64,000 nt of DNA from contig JAOACE010000016.1 of NCBI GenBank assembly GCA_026418015.1, positions 62,001 through 126,000 on the forward strand, given 5' to 3'. Below the pieces are notes generated by a model. It made no database searches. It was not told the DNA's origin and was given only the letters and a program-made list of their open reading frames with translations. Positions 1 to 8,454 of this stretch are shown piece after piece. Positions within the stretch are counted from its first letter, which is position 1, and each line of letters opens with the position of its first letter. The position numbers and the translations under genes are program-made. Origin of the DNA: Leptospiraceae bacterium (GTDB lineage: Bacteria; Spirochaetota; Leptospiria; Leptospirales; Leptonemataceae).

Positions 1-1
1 A

Positions 2-439
2 ATCTCTTGTACAAATTATTCTTCTAATCCAATATCCATCAATCCCGTTATTTTGTTAGCACCGCCAGATGGAAATTCTTCTACTACCAAAATAAATGCA
101 ATCGAAAAGACATCTACGGGGCATGTATTAAGAGTTGCAGCACAAAACGTAGAATTAACCTTCAAAGGATATAGGATTTATCAAGCCCCAACAGAAGATC
201 AAGTACTAAAACTTCCGAGTGATGCTGGCATTGATTGTGGTAGCTTATTACAATTTCCGAATACAGGAATTGTTTATATAATGGAAGCATCTACAAATCC
301 ATTAGGATTAGCAACCTTATGTACATTTCCTATAAGCTTAACGACTGGTAACTATGCTTCTATTAGAACAGTATATTTTAACGGAATTGGAGTAGAGGAC
401 GGTACCTCTCTTCCATCGAACGCTATTAAAATTCCTTAG
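2..439 (+). CDS. Probable surface lipoprotein, 5' end missing
   Basis: The frame is open from the left edge of the window to the TAG stop, so the gene begins outside the window. The first visible residues are [10 protein letters not shown]; an S-C pair followed by a polar, Ser/Asn-rich stretch is what follows a spirochaetal lipobox, but the hydrophobic part of a signal peptide would lie outside the window, so lipidation is inference. The rest is a compact beta-rich-looking domain (residues roughly 20-145) with two further cysteines and no enzyme motif I recognise. An internal TTG at position 53 is not needed as a start because the frame continues upstream. The last 4 bases overlap tail-to-tail with hslV. 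Function unknown. Confidence 0.7.
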   Translation: MSCTNYSSNPISINPVILLAPPDGNSSTTKINAIEKTSTGHVLRVAAQNVELTFKGYRIYQAPTEDQVLKLPSDAGIDCGSLLQFPNTGIVYIMEASTNPLGLATLCTFPISLTTGNYASIRTVYFNGIGVEDGTSLPSNAIKIP

Positions 440-981
440 GTTGATTCTTTAATCACTTCTATCGTTAGATGATGGTTTGTATAGATGCAAATATCTGCAG
501 CAATCTTTAAAGATTCTTCTACAATGGTTCGCGCATCTAAACTACTATGTTTTGTTAAAGCTCTTGCTGCTGCTAGTGCATAATTTCCTCCAGATCCGAT
601 TGCTAATATACCATCATCAGAAGAAACAACATCACCAGTACCAGAAATTATAAATGCTTCTTTGGGATCGGCGACTATCATCAATGCTTCTAAACGTCTT
701 AACATTCTATCGGTTCTCCATTCCTGAGCTAATTCTACTGCTGCACGGCTTAGGTTCCCTCTAAATTGCTCGATTTTCTTTTCGAAAAGTTGGAATAGCG
801 TCATTGCATCTGCGGTTGAACCAGCAAAACCTGCCACAATATTCTTATTTTCTATTTTTCGGATTTTTTTTGCAGTATGTTTTAAAATAGTATTACCCAT
901 ACTTACTTGGCCATCACCACCGATCGCAGTAATACCATCTTTTTGGACACAAAGAATCGTTGTTCCATGAAATTTGATCAT
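436..981 (-). CDS. hslV: ATP-dependent protease proteolytic subunit HslV (ClpQ)
   Basis: HslV is the threonine-protease core of the HslVU (ClpYQ) complex; it forms two stacked rings fed by the HslU ATPase in the cytoplasm. The 181-aa length is normal. A short propeptide MIKFHG precedes the catalytic threonine of TTILCV, followed by the family blocks [10 protein letters not shown], the lysine-rich KKIRKI stretch, [23 protein letters not shown] and [15 protein letters not shown]. All are canonical. HslU is not in this window. The gene lies 11 bp downstream of an exported protein gene on the same strand and probably shares its transcript. The Shine-Dalgarno sequence is weak, which fits translational coupling. 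Confidence 0.97.
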   Translation of the reverse strand: MIKFHGTTILCVQKDGITAIGGDGQVSMGNTILKHTAKKIRKIENKNIVAGFAGSTADAMTLFQLFEKKIEQFRGNLSRAAVELAQEWRTDRMLRRLEALMIVADPKEAFIISGTGDVVSSDDGILAIGSGGNYALAAARALTKHSSLDARTIVEESLKIAADICIYTNHHLTIEVIKEST

Positions 982-992
982 AGGGTCAGGAT

Positions 993-1730
993 TTATAAAC
1001 CAATTTGCCAGTCATGTTTTTTATTACGACGATCATAATAAGCAGCAATAAGCATATCCATCGAATACAAAGCTGTTCTTAGGTTAATAAAGACTTTTCG
1101 AAAAGCTTTTAATTGAATCTCTGGCGATGAATTGACCAATTCTTCTACAATTTGATAATTTTGCCTTAATGTTTCTAATTCAATGGTTTGAATACTTGGA
1201 TAGTAAATCCTCATAATTTTTCTTGTCCAAAGATCATATTTATCAACACCTCGAATCATAGAATCTAATACAATACAATCGATTTCGTTATTTGCATTGT
1301 AATGAATGGACAATACCTTTTTAGAATTAACGAAAATGCCGTCGCGCCAAGAACCTGGATTATCTTCTAAAATAATTTCTTGATATTCTTTTAGCTCTGG
1401 GTAAAGCTTGATCAATTCTTTATGTTTCTCTACAATATCTTTTACCGCTTGATCGATGTTTGCGATTTCTATTTTTAACAATCGGATTACTTCTTGCCTA
1501 TATTCAGCTTCTTGTGGGTTGTTACCCCAAGCAATATCTGGAAGAATAAGATTATCAGGAGTCGTTTTCCTAAATCGATCTGGATTCTTACATTCTCTTA
1601 ATGGATCTGTTGGTTTTTTTAATAATACACTTGATTGATTGGACGAAGTAGGCTGAGTTGCTTGACTCATTAACCCAAAATTAAAAAACATTAAAATAAA
1701 TATCAAATAAAACAATTTAACATATCTCAT
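993..1730 (-). CDS. Exported protein of unknown function
   Basis: A 245-aa protein with a clear N-terminal signal peptide (hydrophobic core at residues 5-20, then SQATQP) and no lipobox cysteine, so it is probably periplasmic or outer-membrane associated. The mature part is mostly charged and helical (about residues 75-125 and 170-230, with heptad-like spacing) and I recognise no enzyme motif. The start is supported by an excellent Shine-Dalgarno sequence, TAAGGAGGT, just upstream of the ATG. It is the first gene of a probable two-gene operon with hslV (11-bp gap). Function unknown; the hslV link need not be functional. Confidence 0.8.
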   Translation of the reverse strand: MRYVKLFYLIFILMFFNFGLMSQATQPTSSNQSSVLLKKPTDPLRECKNPDRFRKTTPDNLILPDIAWGNNPQEAEYRQEVIRLLKIEIANIDQAVKDIVEKHKELIKLYPELKEYQEIILEDNPGSWRDGIFVNSKKVLSIHYNANNEIDCIVLDSMIRGVDKYDLWTRKIMRIYYPSIQTIELETLRQNYQIVEELVNSSPEIQLKAFRKVFINLRTALYSMDMLIAAYYDRRNKKHDWQIGL

Positions 1731-1855
1731 AAGACCTCCTTAATGATTCCCACCTTCCCCCCACTGTTTATAATAGTTTCGGAAAAAGAAAAATTGATAT
1801 TTAATTCGATAATTAAATAAAATTTATGAATTATTCAACATTTTTTTTGAAAAAA

Positions 1856-2233
1856 TTAACGAAATAATTCTACTGGTTTTAATTTGCAGTGGTATAATAC
1901 ATTTGCATAATAACTGATTTGAGTGGAATTATCTGTGGCTACAGAACAATCCAACGATAAAAATAAAATCAAACATACATCAACAGAATTTTTTTCGTAA
2001 AAAGATTGTGAAAATTGATCAGCAAAACCTTCGTTGATCATGTAATTGAGTGCATCTATATTGTTAGAACATCGATCTCTTAATGTTAAGGCAGAAATCT
2101 GAAAGAGCTCAATTACTTTGGAACGAGAATAAACATATTTATTGGTAAAAAAATGAACTTGATTTTCTGTCATGCCATTACAGTGGATTGCGATAAATAA
2201 TATCAACGTAATAATGAATGGCTTAAACTTCAT
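1856..2233 (-). CDS. Small lipoprotein, unknown function
   Basis: A 125-aa protein starting MKFKPFIITLILFIAIHC: a lysine-containing n-region, a hydrophobic core and a cysteine at about residue 18 form a plausible spirochaetal lipoprotein signal. I prefer the ATG at 2233 to the GTG one codon upstream. The mature part is rich in Tyr/Asn/Asp with three further cysteines; no family is recognised. It overlaps the 3' end of the upstream symporter gene by 11 bp, so it is almost certainly co-transcribed and translationally coupled with it. Confidence 0.65.
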   Translation of the reverse strand: MKFKPFIITLILFIAIHCNGMTENQVHFFTNKYVYSRSKVIELFQISALTLRDRCSNNIDALNYMINEGFADQFSQSFYEKNSVDVCLILFLSLDCSVATDNSTQISYYANVLYHCKLKPVELFR

Positions 2234-4022
2234 CACTTTCTCTCTTAATTAGGACTACGATAACAGGAATTCCTGTTAGTAAAAATACAAAAAATAACGA
2301 TAAAAACAAGTGATAATCTCGAAAGATCCAATAAGCGATAGATAACATAAAAGAAAGAATGCTGATGTTTCCTAAAAACCATAAAAATAAATCTCTTAAT
2401 AGAGGTTGAATTTTATTTTCTTTCATAATTGGCTTCCAAAATCCATAAGGCTTTACCCGATTCGTAAACTCAATTAATTTATTTTGATCCACTGGTTTTG
2501 TAATCAATGTAGCAACCAAACTTATTATTCCACTAAATATGGCAATGAAAAACAATAGATACTCGTCAGGAATTTTACTTGTATCAAATAGACTATACAG
2601 AATTCCTGTAAAAACCAAAGAAGCTACCATACCACTAATTTCTGTGTAAGCATTAGCACGCCACCAAAACCATCGAATCATCTGAGGGAATCCTATACCA
2701 GCAGCAATTGCAATAAGGAATTTCCAAGCACCAGAAATTGTCTTCATCTGGTTTGCAAAAATAATCCCAATTATAGCCATGATCAAAACGCCTAATTTGC
2801 TAACAATAATCTGTTCTTTTTCTGTGGAATTGGGTTTGATATATCGTTTGTAAAAATCGTTTGCGATATAAGATGCTCCCCAGTTTAGATGGGTTTCTAC
2901 TGTACTCATAAAAGCGGCAATCAATCCCGTAAGCATAAATCCTTGTAGTCCAGCTGGTAATAATTCTTTTATTAATATAGGATAAACTAATTCCCTGTCG
3001 TTGCATACCAAAAGATGATTTTTACAAGCTTCTGGTGTTTGAGGATAAATCACAAGTCCCGAAAGTCCTATAAATACCCAAGGCCAAGTTCTTATCGCGA
3101 AGTTTGCAAAATTAAACCATAACGAACCTAATTGTGCATCCCTTTCTGATTTTGCTGTATTAAGTCTTTGAACCAAATATCCTGTACCATCAGAATAATA
3201 TTGTGTCCACCACTGAATGCCAAAATAAATCAAAATTATATAACCCATCTCTTGCCAATTGGGAAAAAGGCTTAAAATCTCTTGATGTTTTTCTGGATAT
3301 AGCAGCACGATTTTGTTTTTTAATTCGATGGGACCGCCAATAGATTCAACAGTATAATAAGCAAAAAAGATCGAACCTCCCATCGCGATAATAAACTGAA
3401 ACATATCATTGAATACACCACCTCGTACACCCGATAAACTAGAATATAGAACTACGATAATCAACAGAAGAATTAGTATAAACGTTAAGTTATAATCTCC
3501 AACGAGTAAAAATTTTGGATAGATGGATTTAAACCAAGGAATTTCGTAATCTGGTAAAATAAATGGTGTTATGATCTTCTGAATCGACAAAAATACCCAT
3601 CCAAGTATAATACCATTTAACAAGATAGAAAAATAAAATGCTTTGATAAATCTTAGATAACTAGCTTCTTTACCCGAATATCGAATTTCTGTAAATTCCA
3701 CATCTGTAATGATTTTACTTCGCCACCACAATTTCGAATAAAAGATAGTGATCGTCATATAAGTTAAAATCCAACTCCACCAAAACCAATTTCCCGAAAT
3801 GCCCTTATTCGCTGTTATCCCAGCAATAGCAAGAGGAGTATCGGCAGAGAAGGTTGTAGCTACCATAGATGTTCCAATCCAAATCCAACCATAATTTTTA
3901 TCCGCAGTAAAGAAAGAAAAAAGATTCCTACTTGCTTTTTTGCGAAAGAAAAAACCAACGGATATAACAAAACAAAAATAGATAAAAATAATAGCGTAAT
4001 CGATTATGCTTAACGTAAACAT
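2223..4022 (-). CDS. Sodium:solute symporter (SSF family)
   Basis: A 599-aa inner-membrane protein with about 13-14 hydrophobic segments. The N-terminus (FTLSIIDYAIIFIYFC) and the following FFTADKNYGWIWIGTSMVATTFSADTP region match the start of the SSF/SLC5 family, where the first helices carry the sodium and substrate sites; a GLIAAFMSTVETHLNWGASY segment near residue 365-385 matches the conserved TM8 region. The family imports sugars, amino acids, nucleosides or organic acids with Na+; the substrate cannot be read here. The ATG lies inside the 5' end of the divergent EamA gene, so the promoter must lie within that coding sequence, or one start is wrong. Confidence 0.9.
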   Translation of the reverse strand: MFTLSIIDYAIIFIYFCFVISVGFFFRKKASRNLFSFFTADKNYGWIWIGTSMVATTFSADTPLAIAGITANKGISGNWFWWSWILTYMTITIFYSKLWWRSKIITDVEFTEIRYSGKEASYLRFIKAFYFSILLNGIILGWVFLSIQKIITPFILPDYEIPWFKSIYPKFLLVGDYNLTFILILLLIIVVLYSSLSGVRGGVFNDMFQFIIAMGGSIFFAYYTVESIGGPIELKNKIVLLYPEKHQEILSLFPNWQEMGYIILIYFGIQWWTQYYSDGTGYLVQRLNTAKSERDAQLGSLWFNFANFAIRTWPWVFIGLSGLVIYPQTPEACKNHLLVCNDRELVYPILIKELLPAGLQGFMLTGLIAAFMSTVETHLNWGASYIANDFYKRYIKPNSTEKEQIIVSKLGVLIMAIIGIIFANQMKTISGAWKFLIAIAAGIGFPQMIRWFWWRANAYTEISGMVASLVFTGILYSLFDTSKIPDEYLLFFIAIFSGIISLVATLITKPVDQNKLIEFTNRVKPYGFWKPIMKENKIQPLLRDLFLWFLGNISILSFMLSIAYWIFRDYHLFLSLFFVFLLTGIPVIVVLIKRESDEV

Positions 4023-4917
4023 AAAAAAGACAATTTTATTTTCGGATTATAAAGCCGAGTTTTTTTTATTAATTGCTACAATTTTATGGGGTGGAACATT
4101 CCCAGTAATTAAGCATGGCTTAGAATGGCTCGATCCTTTTTTGTTGATATTTCTACGTTTTTTTATCGCTTTTATGATTTTGAGCTTTTTGGTTTTGATG
4201 GGTTGGATCAAAATTAAAAAAAATTTGTTAAATTTATCAATTATTTTTAAAAGCCTTGTTTTAGGAGCTATTGGTTTTTTTAGTTATTTTACTCAAACCT
4301 ATGGATTATTGTATACTACTCCCCATCGTTCTGCATTCATTACACAACTTTTGATCATCTTTGTGTATATCTTTCAGCTTATTTTATTAAAAAAAATGAT
4401 TACAAGATATCAATGGTTAAGCTTAGGGTTGATTCTTTTGGGTTCTTATATTTTGTTTTTTGGTTTTCGGTTAGAAGCTCCTTTTTTTACTAAAACATTT
4501 AAAGGGGATTTTTACACATTTCTTTGTGCAATTGGTTTTGCTATATATATCATTCTAGTGGATTTTATCAAACAAGATGAATTCTTTTTAGTATTGTTCT
4601 ATCACTTCTTTTTTATTTCTATCTTCTCGTCGTTTTTTTTGTTTGTTTATCCAGTAGAATTACAAATCAACTCTAATGTTGTTTTTTCTGTCGGTTATTT
4701 ATCCATTCTTGCTACTCTAATTACATCAATGATTTTATTTTACTATCAGCCTCAGACTACTCCTGTAAGAGCATCCATCATCTATGCATTAGAACCTGTA
4801 TTTGCATCCCTGTTCGCGATAATTTTTCTTAGTGTGAATTTTACTATGCAGGAATTTATTGGTAGTCTAACAATTTTTTTAGGTTCCTTAATAGGAGAAA
4901 TGCTTCGATCTAAATAA
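4006..4917 (+). CDS. EamA/DMT-family transporter
   Basis: A 303-aa protein with ten predicted membrane helices and the typical opening of the drug/metabolite transporter superfamily (LIATILWGGTFPVIKHGL). The second half repeats the fold and ends with the conserved segment RASIIYALEPVFASLFA near residue 255-270. Such proteins usually export small metabolites or amino acids; the substrate is unknown. The ATG at 4006 is the only credible start in this frame and overlaps the first 17 bp of the divergent symporter gene. The 3' end overlaps the convergent membrane-protein gene by 8 bp. Confidence 0.88.
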   Translation: MLNVNIKKTILFSDYKAEFFLLIATILWGGTFPVIKHGLEWLDPFLLIFLRFFIAFMILSFLVLMGWIKIKKNLLNLSIIFKSLVLGAIGFFSYFTQTYGLLYTTPHRSAFITQLLIIFVYIFQLILLKKMITRYQWLSLGLILLGSYILFFGFRLEAPFFTKTFKGDFYTFLCAIGFAIYIILVDFIKQDEFFLVLFYHFFFISIFSSFFLFVYPVELQINSNVVFSVGYLSILATLITSMILFYYQPQTTPVRASIIYALEPVFASLFAIIFLSVNFTMQEFIGSLTIFLGSLIGEMLRSK

Positions 4918-5335
4918 AAAATCTGTAAAAAAAATAAAATACACTGCGTAGGATGATTCCATAGAGCAATAAATAAAATATGTCATAACGAAGTAAATAT
5001 AACAATAGCGTTGTTTCTATAAATTCGAGTATGATGACCTTGTATTTTAAAAAATATTTATAATATTTATAATAAATAAATTTATTAAAATAATGTATAA
5101 AAATTAGTAAAATAATAAATAAAAATATTAAATTAATTAATTTTATATCAATTTTTATATTATTCATTATGCTTAAAATATGTATGTATAAAGATGTATC
5201 AATATATCGCGACAAAAAATGATAGTTTATCGAAAAAATTAATTTAGAATATAAAAAGTAAAAAGAAAATAAAATCAAAAAAATGATATTCCATAAATTA
5301 ATAAAATTGATAAAAAAAATCAAAGATTGAATCAA
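4910..5335 (-). CDS. Small hydrophobic membrane protein, possibly GtrA-like
   Basis: A 141-aa, extremely Phe/Ile/Leu/Tyr/Lys-rich protein with about four membrane helices (roughly residues 5-30, 60-82, 100-118 and 120-138). Base composition is even more AT-rich than its neighbours. It has a TTG start overlapping the TGA stop of the upstream methyltransferase/glycosyltransferase-like gene (TTGA), which argues for coupling. Four-helix proteins next to a GT2-like gene are often GtrA-type flippase partners, but no conserved GtrA residue is convincing here, so that is only a suggestion. Confidence 0.5.
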   Translation of the reverse strand: MIQSLIFFINFINLWNIIFLILFSFYFLYSKLIFSINYHFLSRYIDTSLYIHILSIMNNIKIDIKLINLIFLFIILLIFIHYFNKFIYYKYYKYFLKYKVIILEFIETTLLLYLLRYDIFYLLLYGIILRSVFYFFYRFFI

Positions 5336-6453
5336 TTTACTATGAATGATTTTTTTTTTAATGGTTCATATTCAGAATAATATGGGATTTCTATAATTCT
5401 TCCTTTGTTTTTTTTGATTTCCTTTTCTATTAAGTAAGGATTTTGTTTTAAAAAATAGGGATGGAATTTATAAAAGATTTCTATACACTTTTGATTGTAT
5501 AGGCGAAATTTTGTGTTAGGATGTTTGATGCCATAAAATATTTTATAATAAATCTTTTTCCATAATGCATTTTTCTCTTGCTTTGGATAAGAATAAACTG
5601 CTAAGGGAACATTCATAGAATGTTGATTTTTTAAGAATTCGTGGAAAACCTCAAAAAATATTTCTGGATTTATGGGATTTTCGTCTAGATCGATTAAAAC
5701 GATCTTTCCGTTAGATTTATAGATTCCCGAGTAAATTGCATTCTCTAAAAAAGTAGATTCGTAATGATGGATTAATTGTATTTGATTGTATCCTTTTTGG
5801 GAAAACTTTACTTCTTTTTTAAAGTTTTGTATTATCACAATTTCTATGTTGTGAATTTTATGGTAAGACAAAAAACTTTCCCACGAACTTAATTTTTCTT
5901 TTGCAAGTTCTTCGTTTTCTGGTAGAATAACTATAATGCTAAATTCGTAAGATGTATCTATAAAATTTCTGTAAAAATTTTTTTTTGCTATGATAAAATA
6001 ATTGCCCTTAAGAGCTATTGGCGTAAAGGGAAAACTGTCAAAAAAAATATAAGGATAAATGCCTTTGGTTTTAAAATACCCCGATTTATAATAAATGTGT
6101 TTAAGTTTAGGTATTTTTGCAAAAAACAAGATTTCGAAACCAGCTGCATTGAAGGTATCGTAAATCTTTTTCTTATTCCAAAATTTAGACGATAGATGAA
6201 CGATCGAAATACCCCCAGGAGCTAATGTTTGTATATAATTAGCTAAAAGCTGAGGAGATGAAGGAGAATGCTCTAAATCGATTAGTAAACCATCCAAACT
6301 CGAAGCTGGTGCAAATTGAAGGGGAATGGGAGCAATTGGTTCTGGATAAAGGTATTTATATCCAGAAAATCCTTCTATAAATCCACCCCTCTCTGACCAG
6401 GATGGCATAAAATCTTTAAAAATTTGCCGATAAAAATTGATTTCGGCATTCAT
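5332..6453 (-). CDS. Methyltransferase-like / glycosyltransferase-like two-domain protein
   Basis: A 373-aa cytoplasmic protein. Residues about 50-115 (LDGLLIDLEHSPSSP, then LAPGGISIVHLSS and FNAAGFEILFFAKI) look like the C-terminal half of a class I SAM methyltransferase without its SAM-binding GxGxG part. Residues about 170-300 look like a GT-A (GT2) fold: FSIIVILPENEE, then IEIVIIQNF, then LENAIYSGIYKSNGKIVLIDLDENP, where the DLDENP segment stands in place of the usual DxD metal site. Sugar transfer to a lipid or surface glycan is an inference. It is translationally coupled to the small membrane protein downstream. The fusion and the truncation make the exact role uncertain. Confidence 0.6.
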   Translation of the reverse strand: MNAEINFYRQIFKDFMPSWSERGGFIEGFSGYKYLYPEPIAPIPLQFAPASSLDGLLIDLEHSPSSPQLLANYIQTLAPGGISIVHLSSKFWNKKKIYDTFNAAGFEILFFAKIPKLKHIYYKSGYFKTKGIYPYIFFDSFPFTPIALKGNYFIIAKKNFYRNFIDTSYEFSIIVILPENEELAKEKLSSWESFLSYHKIHNIEIVIIQNFKKEVKFSQKGYNQIQLIHHYESTFLENAIYSGIYKSNGKIVLIDLDENPINPEIFFEVFHEFLKNQHSMNVPLAVYSYPKQEKNALWKKIYYKIFYGIKHPNTKFRLYNQKCIEIFYKFHPYFLKQNPYLIEKEIKKNKGRIIEIPYYSEYEPLKKKSFIVN

Positions 6454-6552
6454 AATTATTTTTCGTTTAATTTTTTATCTATAATAAGTCTATTAAAAAA
6501 ATTTTGTTAAAATACTTGCTTTTTTTACGAGTTTTATTTTTTTTATTTTATA

Positions 6553-7164
6553 ATGAGAGCAATTATGAATTTTCTTAAAATCTTAAAAATAATCTTGATT
6601 GTTTTTTTAAATTTATTTTTTGTCCTTAGTTGTTTTGAAGTCGAAACAAAAGATAAAAATGACAAATACGAAATCAGCATATAAAAAAAAGATAAGGATA
6701 GAATTAAAATCGACGAAAAAGTTTTTTATTTACTCTTAACGATTTTTAATAGTAATGAACCATTGGAAATAAACGGAAGTTGGAAAGATAACAACGAAAA
6801 TTCTTATAAAATCTATGCAATGAAAAATCCTTATTTGGGTTTGAGTGGTTTTTGGCAAAAACAAAATCAACCTAAAACCATCGTGGATTTTGATAACACT
6901 GCAAAGGTATTGTATGTTAAATCATTGAATGAACCATCAAATGTAGATTGTAATGCAAATGGAATCAACAATGAACAAGGAATAGAATGCTATTCTCGCA
7001 TTGTGTGGACAAATTATCAGGACAAATTATATATATGCGAAATCGTATCGAATAAAGCCACATTAGAACAAGCTAAAAATGATTCTACAACAGTAGATTC
7101 CTCTAATCCAGATGTTAGTGGTTGTGGGGCAAATCCTTGGATTCAGCTTCAACGAATTCGTTAG
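6553..7164 (+). pseudogene. Disrupted lipoprotein gene, paralogue of the one at 8704
   Basis: From the ATG at 6553 (or the ATG at 6565, which has a GAGAG sequence upstream) the frame encodes a lipoprotein signal ending FFVLSC, then runs into TAA at 6682-6684. The same frame continues without any indel and encodes a domain (EINGSWKDNNENSYKIYA, ECYSRIVWTNY, SLEQAK-like, DSSNP, SGCG) that matches the intact lipoprotein at 8704-9258 along its whole length. One nonsense change therefore separates the signal peptide from the domain. A downstream TTG at 6763 could start a 133-aa cytoplasmic fragment but would have no export signal and no Shine-Dalgarno. Either a recent pseudogene, a read-through case or a base error. 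Confidence 0.75.
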
Positions 7165-7306
7165 TTTTTTAACAGTAAAATCTTTTTTAAATAAAAATTA
7201 TTAAGTTTTTTTATAAATTTATAAGTTTTATAAATAATTTTAATAAAAAATTATATCAATGCCTTTTGGTGGTTTGAATCAATTTAAATTATATAAATAC
7301 TTCGTT

Positions 7307-7941
7307 TTATCTTATTAGTTGAATGATTTTTAGAATAAGTTCTAGTGCACTTTGATTTACGAATAAAACTACAAAAAAAAGCAACGTAAACATTATGGTG
7401 GTTTTTTTTTCTAAACGTATTATATCTTTTGCTATTTTTTGTGTTTCGGATTGAATTTGTTCTTTTAGTATGGAAGTTTCGGACTTAATCATTTCTTCGA
7501 GTCTTTTTGTTTCGGATTCGATTTTCCCTTCGAGTCTTTTGATTTCTGATTCCATCTTCCCTTCGAGTCTTTTGATTTCCGATTCCATCTTCCCTTCGAG
7601 TCTCTTGATTTCCGATTCTATTTTCCCTTCGAGTCTTGTAATTCTTTCTTCTAGATTCATGATTTTTCCGTCTAGTCGTGCTGTTTCGGATTTAATCATA
7701 CCTTCTGAACGTTCAGATTCAGATTTAATCATACCTTCTAATCGTGCAATATCCTCTTTTGTTGCTAATTCTTTGGTCAATTCGTCTTTTAATTCAAGTT
7801 TCTTTTGGAGAGCAAGAGACTCTGCTTTTTTTCCATTTCGTCGTAAGCCCTTTCTAATACTTCTGCTACTTTACGACCTTCTTCTTTCCCTAATCGGTCT
7901 TCGAAAAATTGGAGAGTTTCTACTTTGATCACACTTGCCAT
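7307..7941 (-). pseudogene. Coiled-coil protein with C-terminal membrane anchor, frameshifted in an A7 run
   Basis: The gene appears as two frames. The ATG at 7941 opens a frame reading MASVIKVETLQFFEDRLGKE and on to DEMEKK, which then leaves frame and stops after about 50 codons. Adding one A to the A7 run (T7 on the + strand, 7826-7832) restores a continuous protein that joins the frame ending at 7307, reading KKAESLALQKK into LATKEDIARLE. The product would be about 210 aa: a short helical N-terminus, a long coiled coil with 11-residue periodicity, and one C-terminal membrane helix, resembling DUF1640/CCDC90-like proteins. A TTGACT and a TATATT upstream would place the transcript start at or near the ATG. 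True pseudogene, slippage-controlled gene or sequencing error. Confidence 0.7.
7504..7635 (-). repeat. Four tandem 33-bp repeats encoding 11-residue coiled-coil units
   Basis: Four units of 33 bp (7504-7536, 7537-7569, 7570-7602, 7603-7635), each ending CCCTTCGAGTC on the + strand, differ by only a few bases. On the coding (minus) strand each unit encodes RLEGK(I/M)ESE(I/T)K. The near-identical DNA means the copy number could change by recombination or slippage in multiples of 11 residues without losing frame. Confidence 0.9.
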
Positions 7942-8107
7942 AAGGAATAATATAAAAAATGCAACTTATAAGTCAAGAATCTATTATGAAACAATTTTAT
8001 TTTATATATCCCTTGTTTCGAATTTATTCTCTGTAATATTATAATTTCAATTCTCTGAGACTGCATTTCCTAAATGACTTTTTTACTGATAATATTTTAT
8101 TAAACTA

Positions 8108-8136
8108 TTGACATTAAAAAGTGTTATTTTTATATG
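8108..8136 (+). promoter_or_regulatory. Sigma-70-type promoter of the small Asp/His-rich lipoprotein gene
   Basis: A perfect TTGACA at 8108-8113 and TATATG at 8131-8136 are separated by exactly 17 bp. Transcription would start near 8143, about 20 bases before the ATG at 8166, leaving room for the AGGAGGT ribosome-binding site at 8154-8160. The -10 lies inside the 30-bp palindrome, so a repressor there would block RNA polymerase. Confidence 0.75.
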
Positions 8137-8149
8137 TAAAAATAACACT
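8120..8149. promoter_or_regulatory. Perfect 30-bp palindrome, candidate operator
   Basis: The arms AGTGTTATTTTTA (8120-8132) and TAAAAATAACACT (8137-8149) are exact reverse complements around TATG. The palindrome covers the -10 box and the expected transcription start. There is no T-tract afterwards, and a ribosome-binding site and start codon follow at once, so it is a poor terminator and a good repressor site. The outer GTGTTAT/ATAACAC halves are loosely like Fur/Zur-family boxes, but the identity of the regulator is not readable. Confidence 0.7.
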
Positions 8150-8165
8150 ATATAGGAGGTAAAAG

Positions 8166-8375
8166 ATGAATTTAAAACACCTACTTAAACTATTACTAAT
8201 CGTGGGAATCAGTAGTGGATCTTTATGGAACTGTTCTGCAATGAATTCTAATAAAAATGACGACGACGATAAAAATAAGATTCTTTTATTGTATATCTTA
8301 CAAAATCAAAAACAATGTTTGCCTCAAGACCACGAAGACTCTGATGGGGATCATAGCGATCACGTTCATTGCTAA
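8166..8375 (+). CDS. Small Asp/His-rich lipoprotein
   Basis: A 69-aa lipoprotein: signal peptide at residues 1-22 ending SLWNC, a DDDD stretch at about residues 32-36, and a C-terminus of HEDSDGDHSDHVHC, dense in Asp, Glu and His and finishing in Cys. This is the composition of a metal-binding tail, though no named family applies. It has a textbook promoter, a palindromic operator over the -10 and an AGGAGGT ribosome-binding site. Metal-repressed expression of a metal-scavenging or sensing lipoprotein would fit, but that is inference. It is monocistronic and lies just ahead of the cobalamin riboswitch. Confidence 0.75.
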   Translation: MNLKHLLKLLLIVGISSGSLWNCSAMNSNKNDDDDKNKILLLYILQNQKQCLPQDHEDSDGDHSDHVHC

Positions 8376-8454
8376 ATTTTTTATTATTCCTTCTTAGAGG
8401 GCATTTTGCTTTTTTTGTTGTTAAAATTGTAATCATTTTTATTTTGGTAATTGC

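Noticed and set aside
6763-7164. A complete 133-aa gene starting at TTG 6763
   Set aside because: It has no Shine-Dalgarno or export signal; the in-frame upstream part encodes a lipoprotein signal, so a broken longer gene explains it better.
7504-7635. Regular 33-bp repeats considered as a CRISPR array
   Set aside because: There are no unique spacers between units; the repeats abut and are in frame with a coiled-coil protein.
7470-7928. A rightward open frame of repetitive Ser/Ile/Phe/Pro over the coiled-coil gene
   Set aside because: It is the antisense image of the 33-bp coiled-coil repeats; the leftward frame has clear heptad/hendecad logic and a membrane anchor.
8120-8149. The 30-bp palindrome as an intrinsic terminator
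   Set aside because: The stem is AT-rich, is not followed by a T-tract, and lies between -35 and the ribosome-binding site of a gene, so an operator fits better.
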